A DNA stretch of 64,000 nucleotides, taken from positions 1,426,001 through 1,490,000 of the forward strand of contig LR590464.1 in NCBI GenBank assembly GCA_901472455.1, written 5' to 3'. The notes beneath the pieces were generated by a model that saw nothing but the letters and a program-made list of their open reading frames with translations, did not search any database and was not told the DNA's origin. This document shows positions 51,076 through 62,021 of the stretch, piece by piece. Every line of letters starts with the position of its first letter. The stretch's first letter is position 1. Source of the stretch: Leclercia adecarboxylata (GTDB lineage: Bacteria > Pseudomonadota > Gammaproteobacteria > Enterobacterales > Enterobacteriaceae). Position numbers and translations under genes: made by a program.

Positions 51076-52314
51076 ATGTTAAACCGTTCTTCTTCCCGCA
51101 CGCGCCTGGGGCGTCAGGCGTTGCTGTTCCCGCTGTGTCTGGTGCTGTACGAATTCTCTACCTATATCGGCAACGATATGATCCAGCCGGGCATGCTGGC
51201 GGTGGTGGAGCAGTACAACGCCGGGATTGAGTGGGTTCCCACCTCCATGACCGCCTATCTGGCGGGGGGGATGTTTTTACAGTGGCTGCTCGGGCCGCTG
51301 TCGGATCGTATTGGCCGCCGCCCGGTGATGTTTAACCGGGGTGGTGTGGGTTTATCGTCACCTGCCTGGCGACCCCTGCTGGCGCAAACCATCGAACAAT
51401 TTATGGTGCTGCGTTTTTTACAGGGCATCAGCCTGTGCTTTATTGGCGCTGTCGGGTATGCCGCCATTCAGGAGTCTTTCGAGGAGGCGGTGTGCATTAA
51501 AATCACCGCCCTGATGGCTAACGTGGCGCTGATTGCGCCGCTGCTCGGTCCGCTTGTGGGGGCCGCCTGGGTGCATGTTGCGCCCTGGGAGGGGATGTTC
51601 GTACTCTTTGCGGCGCTGGCGGCGATCTCGTTTTACGGTCTGTACCGCGCCATGCCTGAAACCGCCACCCGCATCGGGGAGAAGCTCTCCCTGCAGGAAT
51701 TGGGGCGCGACTATAAAGCTGTGCTGAAAAATGTTCGCTTTGTGGCGGGGGCGCTGGCAATTGGTTTTGTCTGCCTGCCGCTGCTGGCGTGGATTGCCCA
51801 GTCGCCGGTGATCATCATCAGTGGCGAAAAGCTCAGCAGCTACGAGTATGGCCTGCTGCAGGTGCCTATTTTTGGCGCGCTGATTGTGGGCAACGTTGTG
51901 CTGGCCCGTCTGACGTCGCGCCGTACTGTGCGCTCGTTGATCATTATGGGCGGCTGGCCGATTGTTATTGGGCTGGTGGTTGCGGCGGTGGCGACGGTGG
52001 TCTCTTCCCATGCGTATCTGTGGATGACCGCCGGGCTGAGCATCTATGCGTTTGGTATTGGGCTGGCGAATGCCGGGCTGGTGCGCCTGACGCTGTTTGC
52101 CAGCGAGATAAGCAAAGGCACAGTATCGGCGGCGATGGGCATGTTGCAAATGCTGATCTTCACCGTCGGCATCGAAGTCAGCAAACACGCCTTCAGCAGC
52201 GGCGGCAACGGGCTGTTCAGCCTGTTCAACCTGGCGAACGGCGTATTATGGCTGGCGCTGATGTTTGTGTTCCTGAAAGACAAACAGGTGGGCAGTTCAT
52301 TACAGCCGGATTAA
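51076..52314 (+). CDS. mdfA: Multidrug efflux MFS transporter MdfA
   Basis: Proton-coupled drug exporter, 412 residues, 12 membrane helices. [20 protein letters not shown] contains the first helix with the critical acidic residue, and [13 protein letters not shown] is the MFS motif A loop. Residues about 88-101 ([14 protein letters not shown]) do not match the expected third helix. Two compensating indels near 51335 and 51375 leave the frame open but spoil that helix, so the true protein differs there. Confidence 0.93.
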   Translation: MLNRSSSRTRLGRQALLFPLCLVLYEFSTYIGNDMIQPGMLAVVEQYNAGIEWVPTSMTAYLAGGMFLQWLLGPLSDRIGRRPVMFNRGGVGLSSPAWRPLLAQTIEQFMVLRFLQGISLCFIGAVGYAAIQESFEEAVCIKITALMANVALIAPLLGPLVGAAWVHVAPWEGMFVLFAALAAISFYGLYRAMPETATRIGEKLSLQELGRDYKAVLKNVRFVAGALAIGFVCLPLLAWIAQSPVIIISGEKLSSYEYGLLQVPIFGALIVGNVVLARLTSRRTVRSLIIMGGWPIVIGLVVAAVATVVSSHAYLWMTAGLSIYAFGIGLANAGLVRLTLFASEISKGTVSAAMGMLQMLIFTVGIEVSKHAFSSGGNGLFSLFNLANGVLWLALMFVFLKDKQVGSSLQPD

Positions 52315-52334
52315 GCAAGCAGTTTGCTCGCCGT

Positions 52335-52404
52335 TTTACCGGATGGCGCTGCGTTTACCCGGCCTACGAAACCCGTAGGCCGGTGCAAGAAACGCGGTGC
52401 CGGG
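52335..52404. repeat. REP/BIME between mdfA and ybjI
   Basis: Facing palindromic units (ACCGGATGGCGCTGCG ... CCCGGCCTACG and CGTAGGCCGGTGCAAG ... GTGCCGGG) between convergent genes form a typical BIME. Confidence 0.7.
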
Positions 52405-52405
52405 T

Positions 52406-53224
52406 TTAGCCCTGGTTGAACGGGGCTTCCCCTTTCAACACGCGGTCAATCACTTCCAGTACCCCTTCTTCGTTATTGTTCGGCGCTTCATAGCGGGCAA
52501 CCGCTTTGATGTGATCCCGGGCATTCGCCATCGCAAAGCTGAATCCGGACTGGGTCAGCATCTCCACGTCGTTGCCGCTGTCGCCAAAGGCGACCACTTC
52601 GCTGTTGTCGATGCCCCAGATCTCCTGCAGCAGACGCAGGCCATTGGCTTTGTGGATACCCGGCAGGATCAGGTCAATACTGCCGTGTCCGGTAGTGACC
52701 GGCACCATAATGTCGCTCAGCTTTTCGTGGATGATTGCCTGGATACGCGGGATGTCGTCATCCGACACGTTCAGGCCAAATTTAAAGAAGATGTCGTTGA
52801 AGTTGTCGAATTTATCTACCTTTTCCAGCCGGTGGTAATACTTCGCCGCAAGATCGTGGGAAGGCTTCGCCATAATGCTTGAGGGTATAGGCGCTGCCTT
52901 TACCGCAGGCGATCACTTCGACTTCAGGAATGGTGCAGAGAAACTCCGCCACGGTGGCGAACTGGGCCTGCGTTAACTCGCCGTTGTAAACATCTTCTCC
53001 GGCATTCACTACCCAGCCGCCGTTTTCCGCGACAAAAGCGATCTCATCGGCGATCTCCGGGAAAAAGGAGATCAGCTGGTAGTACTGGTTCCGCTGGCGA
53101 CCACAAACCGTATGCCCTGTTCCTTCATCTGCGCGTACTGGCGCAGAAAACGCGCGCGATTGTACTGCTTCGCATCGTCCAGGAAAGTGCCATCCATATC
53201 AACCGCAATCAGTTTTACGCTCAT
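52406..53224 (-). CDS. ybjI: HAD phosphatase YbjI
   Basis: Cof-type HAD phosphatase, 272 residues (FMN/sugar phosphate phosphatase in E. coli). It begins [17 protein letters not shown] at 53224. Motifs: [26 protein letters not shown] and GDSGNDVEM. Jumps near 53092 and 52862. Its ATG overlaps the ybjJ stop (TAATG), so the two are one operon. Confidence 0.9.
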
Positions 53225-54435
53225 TATCCATTCTCCATGACCGAGTTCGCCTGGGTCACCGGTTTGGCGACCGCCCGGGCGACCAGGGCGGCAATCATCA
53301 CTAATCCTAATACCACCAGCATGGCGCTACGTAAGCCGTAGTGCTCGCCGAGGAAGCCCAGCAGCGGCGGTCCCACCAGGAAGGCGAGATAGCCGGTGGT
53401 GGCGACCACGCTGACGCGGGTTGGCGCATCCGGGCCGGTGTCGCTGGCCGCGGAGATAGTCAGCGGGAAACCGAGCGAGGCACCCAGCCCCCATAGCACC
53501 ACCGATACGCCAGCCACCCAATCGACATCGACAAAAATAATCAACGCAATGCCCAGACCACCCAGCAGGGCGCTGGCGCGAACCACCGTCACGCGGCTGT
53601 AGCGGTCAATAAACCAGCCGCCGGTAAAGCGACCGACGGTCATCCCCAGCGTGAACCCGGCGTAAATCAGCGAGCCAGAGGTCGGGCTGAATCCGTGGCC
53701 ATCCACCATCAGCAGCGGCAGCCAGTCATTCGCAGACCCTTCGGCAAAGGCCATCGCCAGCACCACCACGCCAATCAGCATCAGCTGCATATCACGATAA
53801 AACGGCAGCCCTTTCTCACCCGATTTGGCTTCACCTGCGGGGTTCTTGCCGTTGCCATCCGGGATGGCGGTGATCCCCAGCAGAACCGGGGCGATACAGA
53901 CCAGCGCGGCCAGTAAGGTATGGGTCGTGGCGGCGATACCGGAGGCGGTGAGCGCCATGCCGATACCGGCGCCTGCCAGCGTACCGAGGCTGTAAAACCC
54001 GTGCATCATCGGCAGCACGGTTTTGTTCATCTCCTGCTCGATAGCGGCGCCTTCCACGTTGGATCGCCACCTCTGCCGCGCCAAAACTGCCGCCAAACAC
54101 GGTCAATCCGAGGGCAAAGGCCAGCGGGGAGGCGAACCACAGCGCAGCGCTGAGCATCATCATACCCACCAATCGCGCAGCACATGGTGGCGCGGATCAC
54201 TTTCCGCGTGCCGAAGCGCTTAACTAACCAGGCGGAACAGAGAATGCCACTCATTGACCCTATCGACAGACCAAATAACACGATGCCCATTTCCGCCGTC
54301 GACACCGACAAAATGTCGCGGATGGCGGGGGTACGCGTGGCCCAGGAGGCCATTAACAGGCCGGGGATAAAGAAGAACATAAACAGCGCCCACAGGCGGC
54401 GTTGCAGCGTTTTTGCGCGGTGAGATGACGGTCAT
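53224..54435 (-). CDS. ybjJ: MFS transporter YbjJ
   Basis: About 403 residues, 12 helices, homologue of the E. coli MFS protein YbjJ of unknown substrate. [49 protein letters not shown] and [14 protein letters not shown] are typical. Jumps near 54390, 54190-54165 and 54060. It is divergent from rcdA, with operator-like TGTACA repeats between. Confidence 0.9.
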
Positions 54436-54484
54436 GGTTTCTGTACCAGAAGGACAACATAGAAGACAACACTAGCAAGTTTGT

Positions 54485-54498
54485 GTACATTTGTACAT
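54485..54498. promoter_or_regulatory. TGTACA repeats between ybjJ and rcdA
   Basis: TGTACA-TT-TGTACA: two self-complementary hexamers 8 bp apart, 20 bp before rcdA. Candidate autoregulatory RcdA (TetR family) operator also covering ybjJ. Confidence 0.5.
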
Positions 54499-54517
54499 AA
54501 ATGCGCTGAGGTATAAA

Positions 54518-55065
54518 TGAACAGACGACCCAACGATCCGCAACGGCGGGAACGGATATTGCAGGCTACCCTGGACACCATCGCTGAACATGGTCTGAAA
54601 CGCCGTCACGCCATCGCAAAATCGCCAGCTGCGCCGGGGTGCCGCTGGGGTCGATGACCTACTATTTTTCCCGGTATGGATGCCACTGCTTGAGGAGGCC
54701 TTTACCTGGTTTACGCAGCAGATGTCGGTGCAGTACCGCGAGTTCTTTGCCGGTGTGACCGGGCCGGAAATGGCCTGCGAATCCATTACCACCCTGATTT
54801 ACAGCTCCCAGGTCACCACGCCGCCACAATATGGAGCTGATGTACCAGCTTTATGCGTTTATGAACCGCAGCCCCTCGTTAAAAACCGTGATGCAGGACT
54901 GGATGAAAACCAGCCAGACGGACGCTGGAGCAGTGGTTTGATCCGGTCACCGCCCGCGGACTGGATGCGTTTATCGAAGGGATGACGCTGCATTTTGTCA
55001 CCGACAGACAGCCGCTTTCGCGGGAGGCATTAGGGGCGATGGTGAGGCGAATTGCGGGAATCTAG
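54518..55065 (+). CDS. rcdA: TetR-family regulator RcdA (YbjK)
   Basis: About 180 residues. The N-terminal helix-turn-helix reads [21 protein letters not shown], then across frame jumps THRKIA and [11 protein letters not shown]. The C-terminal helical domain includes [17 protein letters not shown] and [16 protein letters not shown]. In E. coli RcdA activates csgD and other stress or biofilm genes. Jumps near 54610, 54675, 54828, 54855 and 54925. Confidence 0.88.
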
Positions 55066-55067
55066 CC

Positions 55068-56814
55068 TCAACAAACAGGCCAGCTTGCGCTGGCCTTTAT
55101 GCGATGTTTTGGATGGATGTATTCCCGGCCGGGGATCACTTTTCGCGCGTGACATACCCGAAAATCAAATCCCTGCAGCACATGTTCACGTAAATACTGA
55201 TTGATCGGGTAGCTGTAGCTTTGTCCGATACTGACGGCATGCATCACACGCAATACCGCTCCCCGCTCAGCGGTAAAGGTTCATCCGGTAATGGTAATTT
55301 TCGCGCCGCCAGCCCATCTTTCAGATTTTTATAGGCCACTGATTCAGTGATGCTGTTATTGATAAGACTGAACGTGACCACCAGAACGGCAATTAACGCG
55401 ACAGGAAAGGCCAGGGGATGGCGATTCAGGAACCGCACCGGGCGCGAGGGACGGCGGGTTAATAGCGTCGCCGTCAGGGGGAAGAAGGACTAAATAGAGC
55501 AGTTTTGCCAGGTGCGTAAGCGCCCCCACCAGAGAGAAAATCAGCGCAATGGGCGGCACAATAACGGCACGCGCGGCATCTTCACCCAGCTTTTCATTAC
55601 TCCCTCCCGCGCTATAGCTTGATACCGCCGCGCGCAGTTCAGGGCAATTGTTGCTTCACCGCCTCGTGAAGATGTGGCGTGTGAAGCTCAAGGGCAAACT
55701 GCTTCAGCTTATCGTTCAGCGGATACTCTTCACGAACAAGCGTATTCGCCGGGAGACGCAGTTTTTCGCGTAACTCTTTCTGAATCACCTCCAGGCGGAA
55801 AAAGACGCCCCAGTCCAGCCGCTTAGGGAGGGTGACCCCTTTGTAGACCACGGTTCGCTGGGCGAGATATTTCTGCCTGGCGGCTTTCGCCACTGCGGCA
55901 TTAAACCCGGTGCGATCTGACGGCGACCAGTCGTTGGTGACAGGAACACCCTGGCCGCGAACCTGTTTTCTTACGGTGGCGTAATAACGGCGTGGGACGT
56001 TCCAGGTTTTCAGACGTTTCGCTTCTAAGGAGCGCTCGTACCTTTGCCAGGCCCGGGCCTGCTCAAGCCGCACCGTTTCGCTGATATCCATCTCATCGTT
56101 GTAATAGGCAACAAATTGTTTATGCACCTCGCCGCGAGCCTGGAGCCAGAGCTCGTAGTAGCCGCGAACGCCGCCTTCCCGGGCACTGATATTGTCGCGT
56201 AAGTTCTGTTCCGCATCGCGTTCCAGTAATTTACGGTAGCGATCGGACGAACTGAGCAGAACCGGTAAGGTTGCCAGAAATGCCTTCCCGGAGGGGCTGG
56301 TCCAGGTTTGCGCCTGTCCGCCGCCGCTATCCAGCGGGATGCCTTCCAGCGTCTGCTGTCCTTCAATTAAAGCGTGCTGATAGAGCTGCGCCAGCAGGGA
56401 CATCTGACGGAACTCACCCGTGCTCTTCGTCACCTGGCGTTCAATCACCCATTCGACCGCATGCCAGGTTAATGTGCCGGTGATCAGGCAGATCAACAGC
56501 ACCAGCGCGGTGCTGGCTTTCGCCGTCAGCCAGACGCCTTTTTTCTTTAGCCGGACAAGACCCATCAGCGAGAACTGTAACGCCAGCAGCGCCGCCGCGA
56601 TGGCGGTTAATGTCCGTCCGTAGCGCTCCATGTTGTGAACTTCATCGGCGGTCGAGACGCTGCCGACCAGGTCCAGCAGGCGGGAGTTAAAGGCCAGTTC
56701 ACAAATGAGATAGGTGAGGGTAATGCCCGTCACCAGCCAGTTTTGCCAGGCGGGGAGGACCGAACGCTTGATCCCGTCCTGCGGCCAGTGTTTTTCCTGA
56801 ACCTGCGCGGTCAT
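55068..56814 (-). CDS. Unrecognised multi-helix membrane protein
   Basis: About 580 residues when frames are joined (jumps near 55628, 55480 and 55255). Three N-terminal hydrophobic segments (about 25-45, 70-90, 102-122) are followed by a roughly 300-residue charged, helical soluble region, then two C-terminal helices (PPIALIFSLVGALTHLAKLL, PLAFPVALIAVLVVTFSLI). The frame from QQLP into ELRAAVSSYSAGG reads naturally if one base is corrected, so the C-terminal part belongs to this gene. No catalytic motif recognised. Its ATG overlaps the stop of the upstream lipoprotein gene by 4 bp. Confidence 0.65.
55077..55098. terminator. Terminator after rcdA
   Basis: AGGCCAGC-ttgc-GCTGGCCT followed by TTAT. 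It overlaps the 3' end of the convergent membrane-protein transcript and probably stops rcdA. Confidence 0.75.
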
Positions 56815-57551
56815 GATTTAAGCTCCAGGCTGGTCTGACGGGTCTTCGTCGGGGCATAGATCTCGGTGGGCACGGAATTGTTCAACTCCGGCTGGGCAAC
56901 TTTAGGCGGCAGTGGTTCCACCGTTTTGGTCGGTGTGCGTTTAACCGGCTTCGCCACAGGCTGCGCTTTGGTTTTACGGGACGTTCTCACGTTATCGTTA
57001 CTGCTGCTGACGACCGTTTTTTGCTTCTGAACAGGGAAGCGACGGTGGTAAACCTCGCCATGCTGCCAGTTGAACTGCTCAACGCGATTGCCGGTGGTGA
57101 AATTCAGTTGCAGCTTGTCCGCGCTGGCGTTGATCTCTGGCCCCGTATCGCATACGCCGGTGAAGGCCCACTCCTGGGATCGCGTATTTTGCAGATCGAC
57201 CAGGCGATACTGTGCCGGGCAGGATGGCGTTGCCACTTTCAGCAGCAGTAACGTATGTCCTTCGATGTGATACTGGTTGATGATCCTCGCCCAGCTGATG
57301 CCCTCCAGCGGGCGCTCAATCATCAGATTGCTCCACTTCAGGCTATAACGACCATTCAGCTCTCTTAATGCCCCTGTTGAGCCATCCGCCAGCGTGAACT
57401 GTCCGACTTCGTTCCCCAGTACGCTCGCCAGATCGGTATTAAACAGAATTTTGCCTTTTTTATCGTAACGAACAGAGCAGCCACTTAACCCAAGAATTAA
57501 CGCCAGAACCAGTAAGCTACGCAGGATTAAATTGTGTCGGGTGATACTCAT
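56811..57551 (-). CDS. Unrecognised lipoprotein
   Basis: 246 residues with signal peptide MSITRHNLILRSLLVLALIL and lipobox LSGC, lipidated at about Cys25. The central domain has paired cysteines (PSCPAQY, GVCDTG). The C-terminal 70 residues are Lys/Pro/Thr-rich and probably disordered, reaching across the periplasm. The frame is intact. It is coupled by a 4-bp overlap to the membrane protein downstream; together they may form an envelope complex. Family unknown. Confidence 0.7.
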   Translation of the reverse strand: MSITRHNLILRSLLVLALILGLSGCSVRYDKKGKILFNTDLASVLGNEVGQFTLADGSTGALRELNGRYSLKWSNLMIERPLEGISWARIINQYHIEGHTLLLLKVATPSCPAQYRLVDLQNTRSQEWAFTGVCDTGPEINASADKLQLNFTTGNRVEQFNWQHGEVYHRRFPVQKQKTVVSSSNDNVRTSRKTKAQPVAKPVKRTPTKTVEPLPPKVAQPELNNSVPTEIYAPTKTRQTSLELKS

Positions 57552-58101
57552 CTGTTAATTCCGTTTTTGTTCGTTATTTTTTCAAGGCGCAATGTTATCA
57601 ATGGAGCCATTGATAATTGATGAGGAGGATTTTCGCGGTCGCTTATAAATTTGACTTAAGTTCTGGCAAGTCACGAAAACGTATTCTGATGGAGGAAAAA
57701 TTTATGTTGCCACTGCTCTCGAGAAAGCGTGATGCTCATCCATGAGAAAAACCTCAAAAAATTTAACATGTTGACATGATCAGTCAATCTCCATTTCTGG
57801 TAGTTCTTTGGAGCGGGATACAGCAGAGCAGGCGGCGAAAAACCGCAGGGATTAAATTTTTCCGCTGCGATGATATATATTCCTCCAGAAGCCGTTTTTA
57901 ACCGAAAATGATCTACGCTTTTATCTGTCTTTTATTTTTAAGCCTTACAGCGATCTTCCGCTGTTATACACACTTCCAGCGCGTCATATCTCCCCATGTT
58001 CAGCAGGGGCCAGGGGACATGGTTTTTACCCGGGTATAATTGACAGGATGTGGCCTTACGCCTACGTTGCTATTTTTACCCGGATAAAAAAAGGAAGCGG
58101 C
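57552..58101. other. 550-bp intergenic region
   Basis: Divergent promoters for the lipoprotein operon and the DUF2239 gene. A 13-codon frame at 57704-57745 (MLPLLSRKRDAHP) with GGAGG before it could be a leader peptide. An AT-rich stretch near 57640-57700 could be promoter. Nothing else recognised. Confidence 0.4.
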
Positions 58102-58656
58102 ATGGCGAATATCACCCTTACCGCCTTCTGGCGGCACAAACAGATCGCCCAGGGTACGCTGAGCGAACTGATCCAGCAGATTCAATCGGCAAAACTCGGT
58201 CATGAAACCGTTTTCATTTTTAACGATCGCAGCGGCAAGCGTCTCGATATTCACCTTCACGGCGATATTGCCAGCACGCTGGCGGTATACCCGGAGCTGG
58301 CTGAAAGCAGCGTCGTCAGAAGCCGGGGCAGGCCAAAGCTCGGCGTCCTCGCGAAAGAGGTCACGTTGCTGCCACGCCACTGGGAGTGGCTGGCCACCCA
58401 GCCCGGCGGAGCGTCTGCCACCTTGCGCAGGCTTGTCGACCAGGCCAGAAAATCCAGCGTAGCGGCGGATAACAAGCGCCAGCGCCACGATCGCGCCTAC
58501 CACTTTATGTACGAAATCGCGGGAGATTTGCCTGACTACGAGGCCAGCCTGCGCGCACTTTTCGCTGATGACGAGGCGGCGTTTACCACGTGTATCAGGC
58601 ACTGGCCGCAGGATATTCGCCACTACGCACTCCGGCTGGCGTTTGGCAAAGAATGA
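58102..58656 (+). CDS. DUF2239 family protein
   Basis: 184 residues, cytosolic. FRHKQIAQGTL-like start (TLTAFWRHKQIAQGTLSEL), FIFNDRSGKRLDI and SRGRPKLGVLAKEVTLLPRH match the DUF2239 layout; the last segment suggests nucleic-acid or partner binding. The ATG at 58102 follows AAGGAAG and is preferred over the one at 58048. Function unknown. It is immediately upstream of the carotenoid genes but separated by 245 bp. Confidence 0.75.
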   Translation: MANITLTAFWRHKQIAQGTLSELIQQIQSAKLGHETVFIFNDRSGKRLDIHLHGDIASTLAVYPELAESSVVRSRGRPKLGVLAKEVTLLPRHWEWLATQPGGASATLRRLVDQARKSSVAADNKRQRHDRAYHFMYEIAGDLPDYEASLRALFADDEAAFTTCIRHWPQDIRHYALRLAFGKE

Positions 58657-58745
58657 GGATAGCCCGGGGAGAGGCACAGCCGGGCGACTCAAAATCTCTA
58701 CAAATGTAAATTTTTGTGCAATTTACTCCTCAAAATAAATTTTAA

Positions 58746-58780
58746 GATATTGATTTTATTGAGTGTAAAATCAAAATATC
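58746..58780. promoter_or_regulatory. Inverted repeat upstream of crtE
   Basis: GATAT-TGATTTTA / TAAAATCA-AA-ATATC with a 7-base centre, in an AT-rich stretch 122 bp before crtE. Candidate operator or promoter region of the carotenoid operon. Confidence 0.4.
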
Positions 58781-58901
58781 GTTTCCACTGTTCCGCCGGA
58801 CAACAAAACGCACAAGGATACGCTACGCTTTGTAAATCATCCTGCGGCAAGCGTTTTTACCCCTTCTGCGGACGTCGCCACCATAATACCGGGAAGCCCC
58901 T

Positions 58902-59823
58902 ATGACCCTTAGTCATGAAGATGATGTCAAAATGCTGCTGTCTGCGTTTGAACGACGTCTGGAACAACTCTTGCCCGAGGGCGAGCAGGAAGGCCAGGTC
59001 TATGCGGCCATGCGCGAAGCAACGCTTGTCGCCGGCAAGCGAATGCGCCCTCTGTTGCTGCTGCTGGCCGCGACGGATATGGGCTATAAAACTGAGCAGA
59101 CAGGCCTGCTGGACCTTGCCTGCGCCATTGAGATGGTCCATGTCGCCTCCCTGATTCTGGATGACATGCCCTGCATGGACAATGCCACCCTCAGACGTGG
59201 ACGTCCTACCGTTCATTATCAGTACGGCGAAAACGTCGCGATACTGGCGGCGGTGGCGTTGCTGAGTCATGCGTTTTGCGTTATCTCACGCGCGCCTGCG
59301 CTTACGCCTGAGGCAAAAGCGCGGGCGATTGCTGAGCTGTCGGCATCGGTGGGGCATATGGGGCTGGTGCAGGGGCAATTTCGCGATCTGAACGAGTCCC
59401 GGCAGAGCCGGAATGCGGATGAGATCCTGCTGACCAACGAGCTGAAAACCAGCAGCCTGTTCAACGCCACCCTGCAACTGGCGGCCATTGCCGCTGATGC
59501 ACCGGCCTCAGGTCAGTGAACGTCTGCGCTTTTTCGCCCGCGATCTGGGCCAGGCCTTCCAGCTGATTGATGACCTGACGGACGGCTCCAGTGCCACCGG
59601 TAAAGATCCGCATCAGGATAAAGATAAATCGACGCTGGTGGCGGTGCTGGGGGCAGAAAGCGTCTTCCTGCGGCTGCGCGAACACGTGCGCAGCGCCGAT
59701 CAGCATATTGCCAGCGCCTGCCAGCCGGGAAATACCGCCCGGTACTATGTTCACGTCTGGTTTGAAAAACAGCTGACGCTTATCAGTCAGAGCCTGTCGT
59801 TATCCCTGTCGGAGTGTCAATGA
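58902..59823 (+). CDS. crtE: Geranylgeranyl diphosphate synthase CrtE
   Basis: Prenyl synthase making GGPP from FPP/IPP, about 306 residues. First aspartate-rich motif LILDDMPCMDNA with RRGRPTVH after it, second FQLIDDLTDG. MREATLVAGKRMRPLLLL is typical of CrtE. A jump near 59500 splits it; the rest ends SLSLSECQ. First gene of the carotenoid operon, overlapping idi by 4 bp. Confidence 0.93.
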
Positions 59824-60846
59824 GCAGCCTGTCGCAACGTAAAAGCGATCATCTCGATATCGTACTGAACAGCGCACCCGGCGCAAAAAAGTGTACCAAC
59901 GGCTTTGAAAAATGGCGCTTCGGCACTGTGCTCTGCCCGAACTGCATCTGGATGATATTGACCTCTCGACCTCGCTGTTTGGCCGGACCCTTAACGCGCC
60001 GCTGCTGATCAGCTCGATGACCGGCGGCACCCGCCGGGCGAGCCAGATCAATCAACATCTGGCCCTTGCCGCGCAGGCGCTGGGGCTGGCTATGGGGGTT
60101 GGCTCCCAGCGTGTGGCGCTGGAGAGCGAGGTAAATTATGGCCTGACGCGCGAGCTGCGTTCCTTTGCCCCGGACGTTGTGCTGATGGCCAACCTCGGTG
60201 CGGCGCAGATTGCGAGCCGACAGGGGATCGACTACGCCAGACGTGCGGTAGAGACCCTTGCGGCAGATGCGCTGATTATCCACCTCAACCCGCTTCAGGA
60301 GGCGCTGCAGCACGGCGGCGATCGCAACTGGTGCGGGGTGATCGACGCTATTCATCATACCGTTGAGGCGCTGCATGTGCCGGTGGTGATAAAAGAGGTG
60401 GGCAACGGGCTTTCGGTTCCGGTTGCCCGCGAGCTGGCCGCGGCGGGCGTGGCGATGCTGGATGTCGCCGGTGCTGGCGGCACCAGTTGGGCGGCGGTAG
60501 AGGGCGAACGCGCCGTCACCGCGCACGACCGGGCGGTGGCCATGGCGTTTGCCGACTGGGGCATCCCCACCGCAACGGCATTACAGGATCTGCATCAGGC
60601 CCTGCCCGACATGCCGCTGGTGGCCTCGGCGGGATCGCCAACGGTATTGAGGTGGCAAAAGCCATCCGCTTAGGCGCAAGCGTGGTGGGGCAAGCGGCCG
60701 GGGTGCTGCAGAGCGCGTTGATCTCCAGCGAGGCGGTCATTGACCATTTCCAGGTAATCATCGCCCAACTGCGCGTCGCCTGTTTCTGCACCGGGAGTGC
60801 AAACCTGGCGCAGCTGCGTCAGGCCCCGCTGGTGGCACAAACCTGA
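59820..60846 (+). CDS. idi: Type 2 isopentenyl-diphosphate isomerase
   Basis: FMN/NADPH-dependent IPP isomerase (Fni type), about 341 residues, supplying [20 protein letters not shown] starts it; [38 protein letters not shown] and [16 protein letters not shown] are conserved blocks. Jumps near 59890, 59935 and 60632. It stands where crtX is often found, between crtE and crtY, and overlaps crtY by one base (TGATG). Confidence 0.92.
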
Positions 60847-62021
60847 TGGCACACGCGTGGGACATCATCTTAGTGGGCGGTGGGCTGGCGAACGGGCTGA
60901 TCGCGTTGCGGCTGCGACAACAGTGCCCGGCGCTACGCGTGCTGCTGCTCGAGGCCGACAGCCAGCCGGGCGGTAACCACACCTGGTCCTTTCATGAGGG
61001 CGACATAACCCCCGATCAGCACCGGTGGATGGCCCCCCTGGTGGCGCATCGTTGGCAGGGATACGACGTCCGCTTTCCCCGCCTGAACCGGACCCTTGCC
61101 GGAGAATATCTCAGCATCACTTCGGCGCGTTTTGCCGCCGTGCTGACGGAGACCCTGGGCGAGAGCCTGCAAACCGACGCCGTGGTCACTGATATCACCC
61201 CTGAGACGGTGACCCTCGCCGACGGCACGCGGCTCCGGGCCAGCGCGGTCATTGATGGCCGGGGCTATACGCCGGACAAACACCTCAACACCGGTAGCCA
61301 GTCATTCCTCGGCCAACAGTGGCGTCTGCGCCAGCCCCACGGCCTGACCCGGCCGATACTGATGGACGCCACGGTCAATCAGCAGGGCGGGTATCGTTTT
61401 GTCTATACCCTGCCGATTTCCGCAACCGAACTGCTGATTGAAGATACCCACTACATTGACGCCGCCCGGCTGCATCTGAGCGCCGCGCGGCAAAATATCG
61501 CTGACTATGCCCGTCAGCAGGGCTGGTACCTGGAGAGCCTGGTTCGCGAAGAGCAGGGCCATCTGCCGATTATGCTGGCGGGGGATTTCCCCGCGTACTG
61601 GCAGGCGCGGGATAAGAAGCCATGCAGCGGCCTGCGTGCCGGGCTGTTTCATGCCACCACCGGCTATTCGTTGCCGCACGCGGTGGCGCTGGCCGATGCC
61701 ATTGCCGCAAGCGCGGAGTTCAGCGCGGCCGCAGTTTTTTCCGTTATACATCGTTATGCCCTGCACCAGTGGCACGCGCAGCGTTTTTTCCGCACCCTGA
61801 ACCGGATGCTCTTTCTGGCAGGGGATGCTGATAAACGCTGGCAGGTCATGCAGCGTTTTTACTCTCTTAACGAAGGGCTGATTGCCCGCTTTTACGCCGG
61901 GCAACTGAACCTGGCCGATAAAGCGCGGATCCTGGCAGGTAAGCCCCCGGTTCCCGTCGGCGAAGCGATGCTCGCCATACTGAAACTCACTCCCCGGATG
62001 CGAGCGTTTCACCATGAATAA
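60846..62021 (+). CDS. crtY: Lycopene beta-cyclase CrtY
   Basis: 391 residues. The N-terminal Rossmann segment WDIILVGGGLANGLIALRL, LLLEADSQPGG, then HTWSFHE; the FAD-dependent non-redox cyclase forms beta-ionone rings on lycopene. IDGRGYTP and QFFRTLNRMLF-like (RFFRTLNRMLFLA) are family blocks. Intact. It overlaps crtI by 8 bp. Confidence 0.94.
   Translation: MAHAWDIILVGGGLANGLIALRLRQQCPALRVLLLEADSQPGGNHTWSFHEGDITPDQHRWMAPLVAHRWQGYDVRFPRLNRTLAGEYLSITSARFAAVLTETLGESLQTDAVVTDITPETVTLADGTRLRASAVIDGRGYTPDKHLNTGSQSFLGQQWRLRQPHGLTRPILMDATVNQQGGYRFVYTLPISATELLIEDTHYIDAARLHLSAARQNIADYARQQGWYLESLVREEQGHLPIMLAGDFPAYWQARDKKPCSGLRAGLFHATTGYSLPHAVALADAIAASAEFSAAAVFSVIHRYALHQWHAQRFFRTLNRMLFLAGDADKRWQVMQRFYSLNEGLIARFYAGQLNLADKARILAGKPPVPVGEAMLAILKLTPRMRAFHHE

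Noticed and set aside
55244..55597. Separate small membrane-protein gene with ATG at 55597 after GGGAGGGAG
   Set aside because: Despite a good-looking ribosome site, the other frame reads on from the large upstream protein with a natural sequence, so it is taken as that protein's C-terminal part; a separate gene is not wholly excluded.
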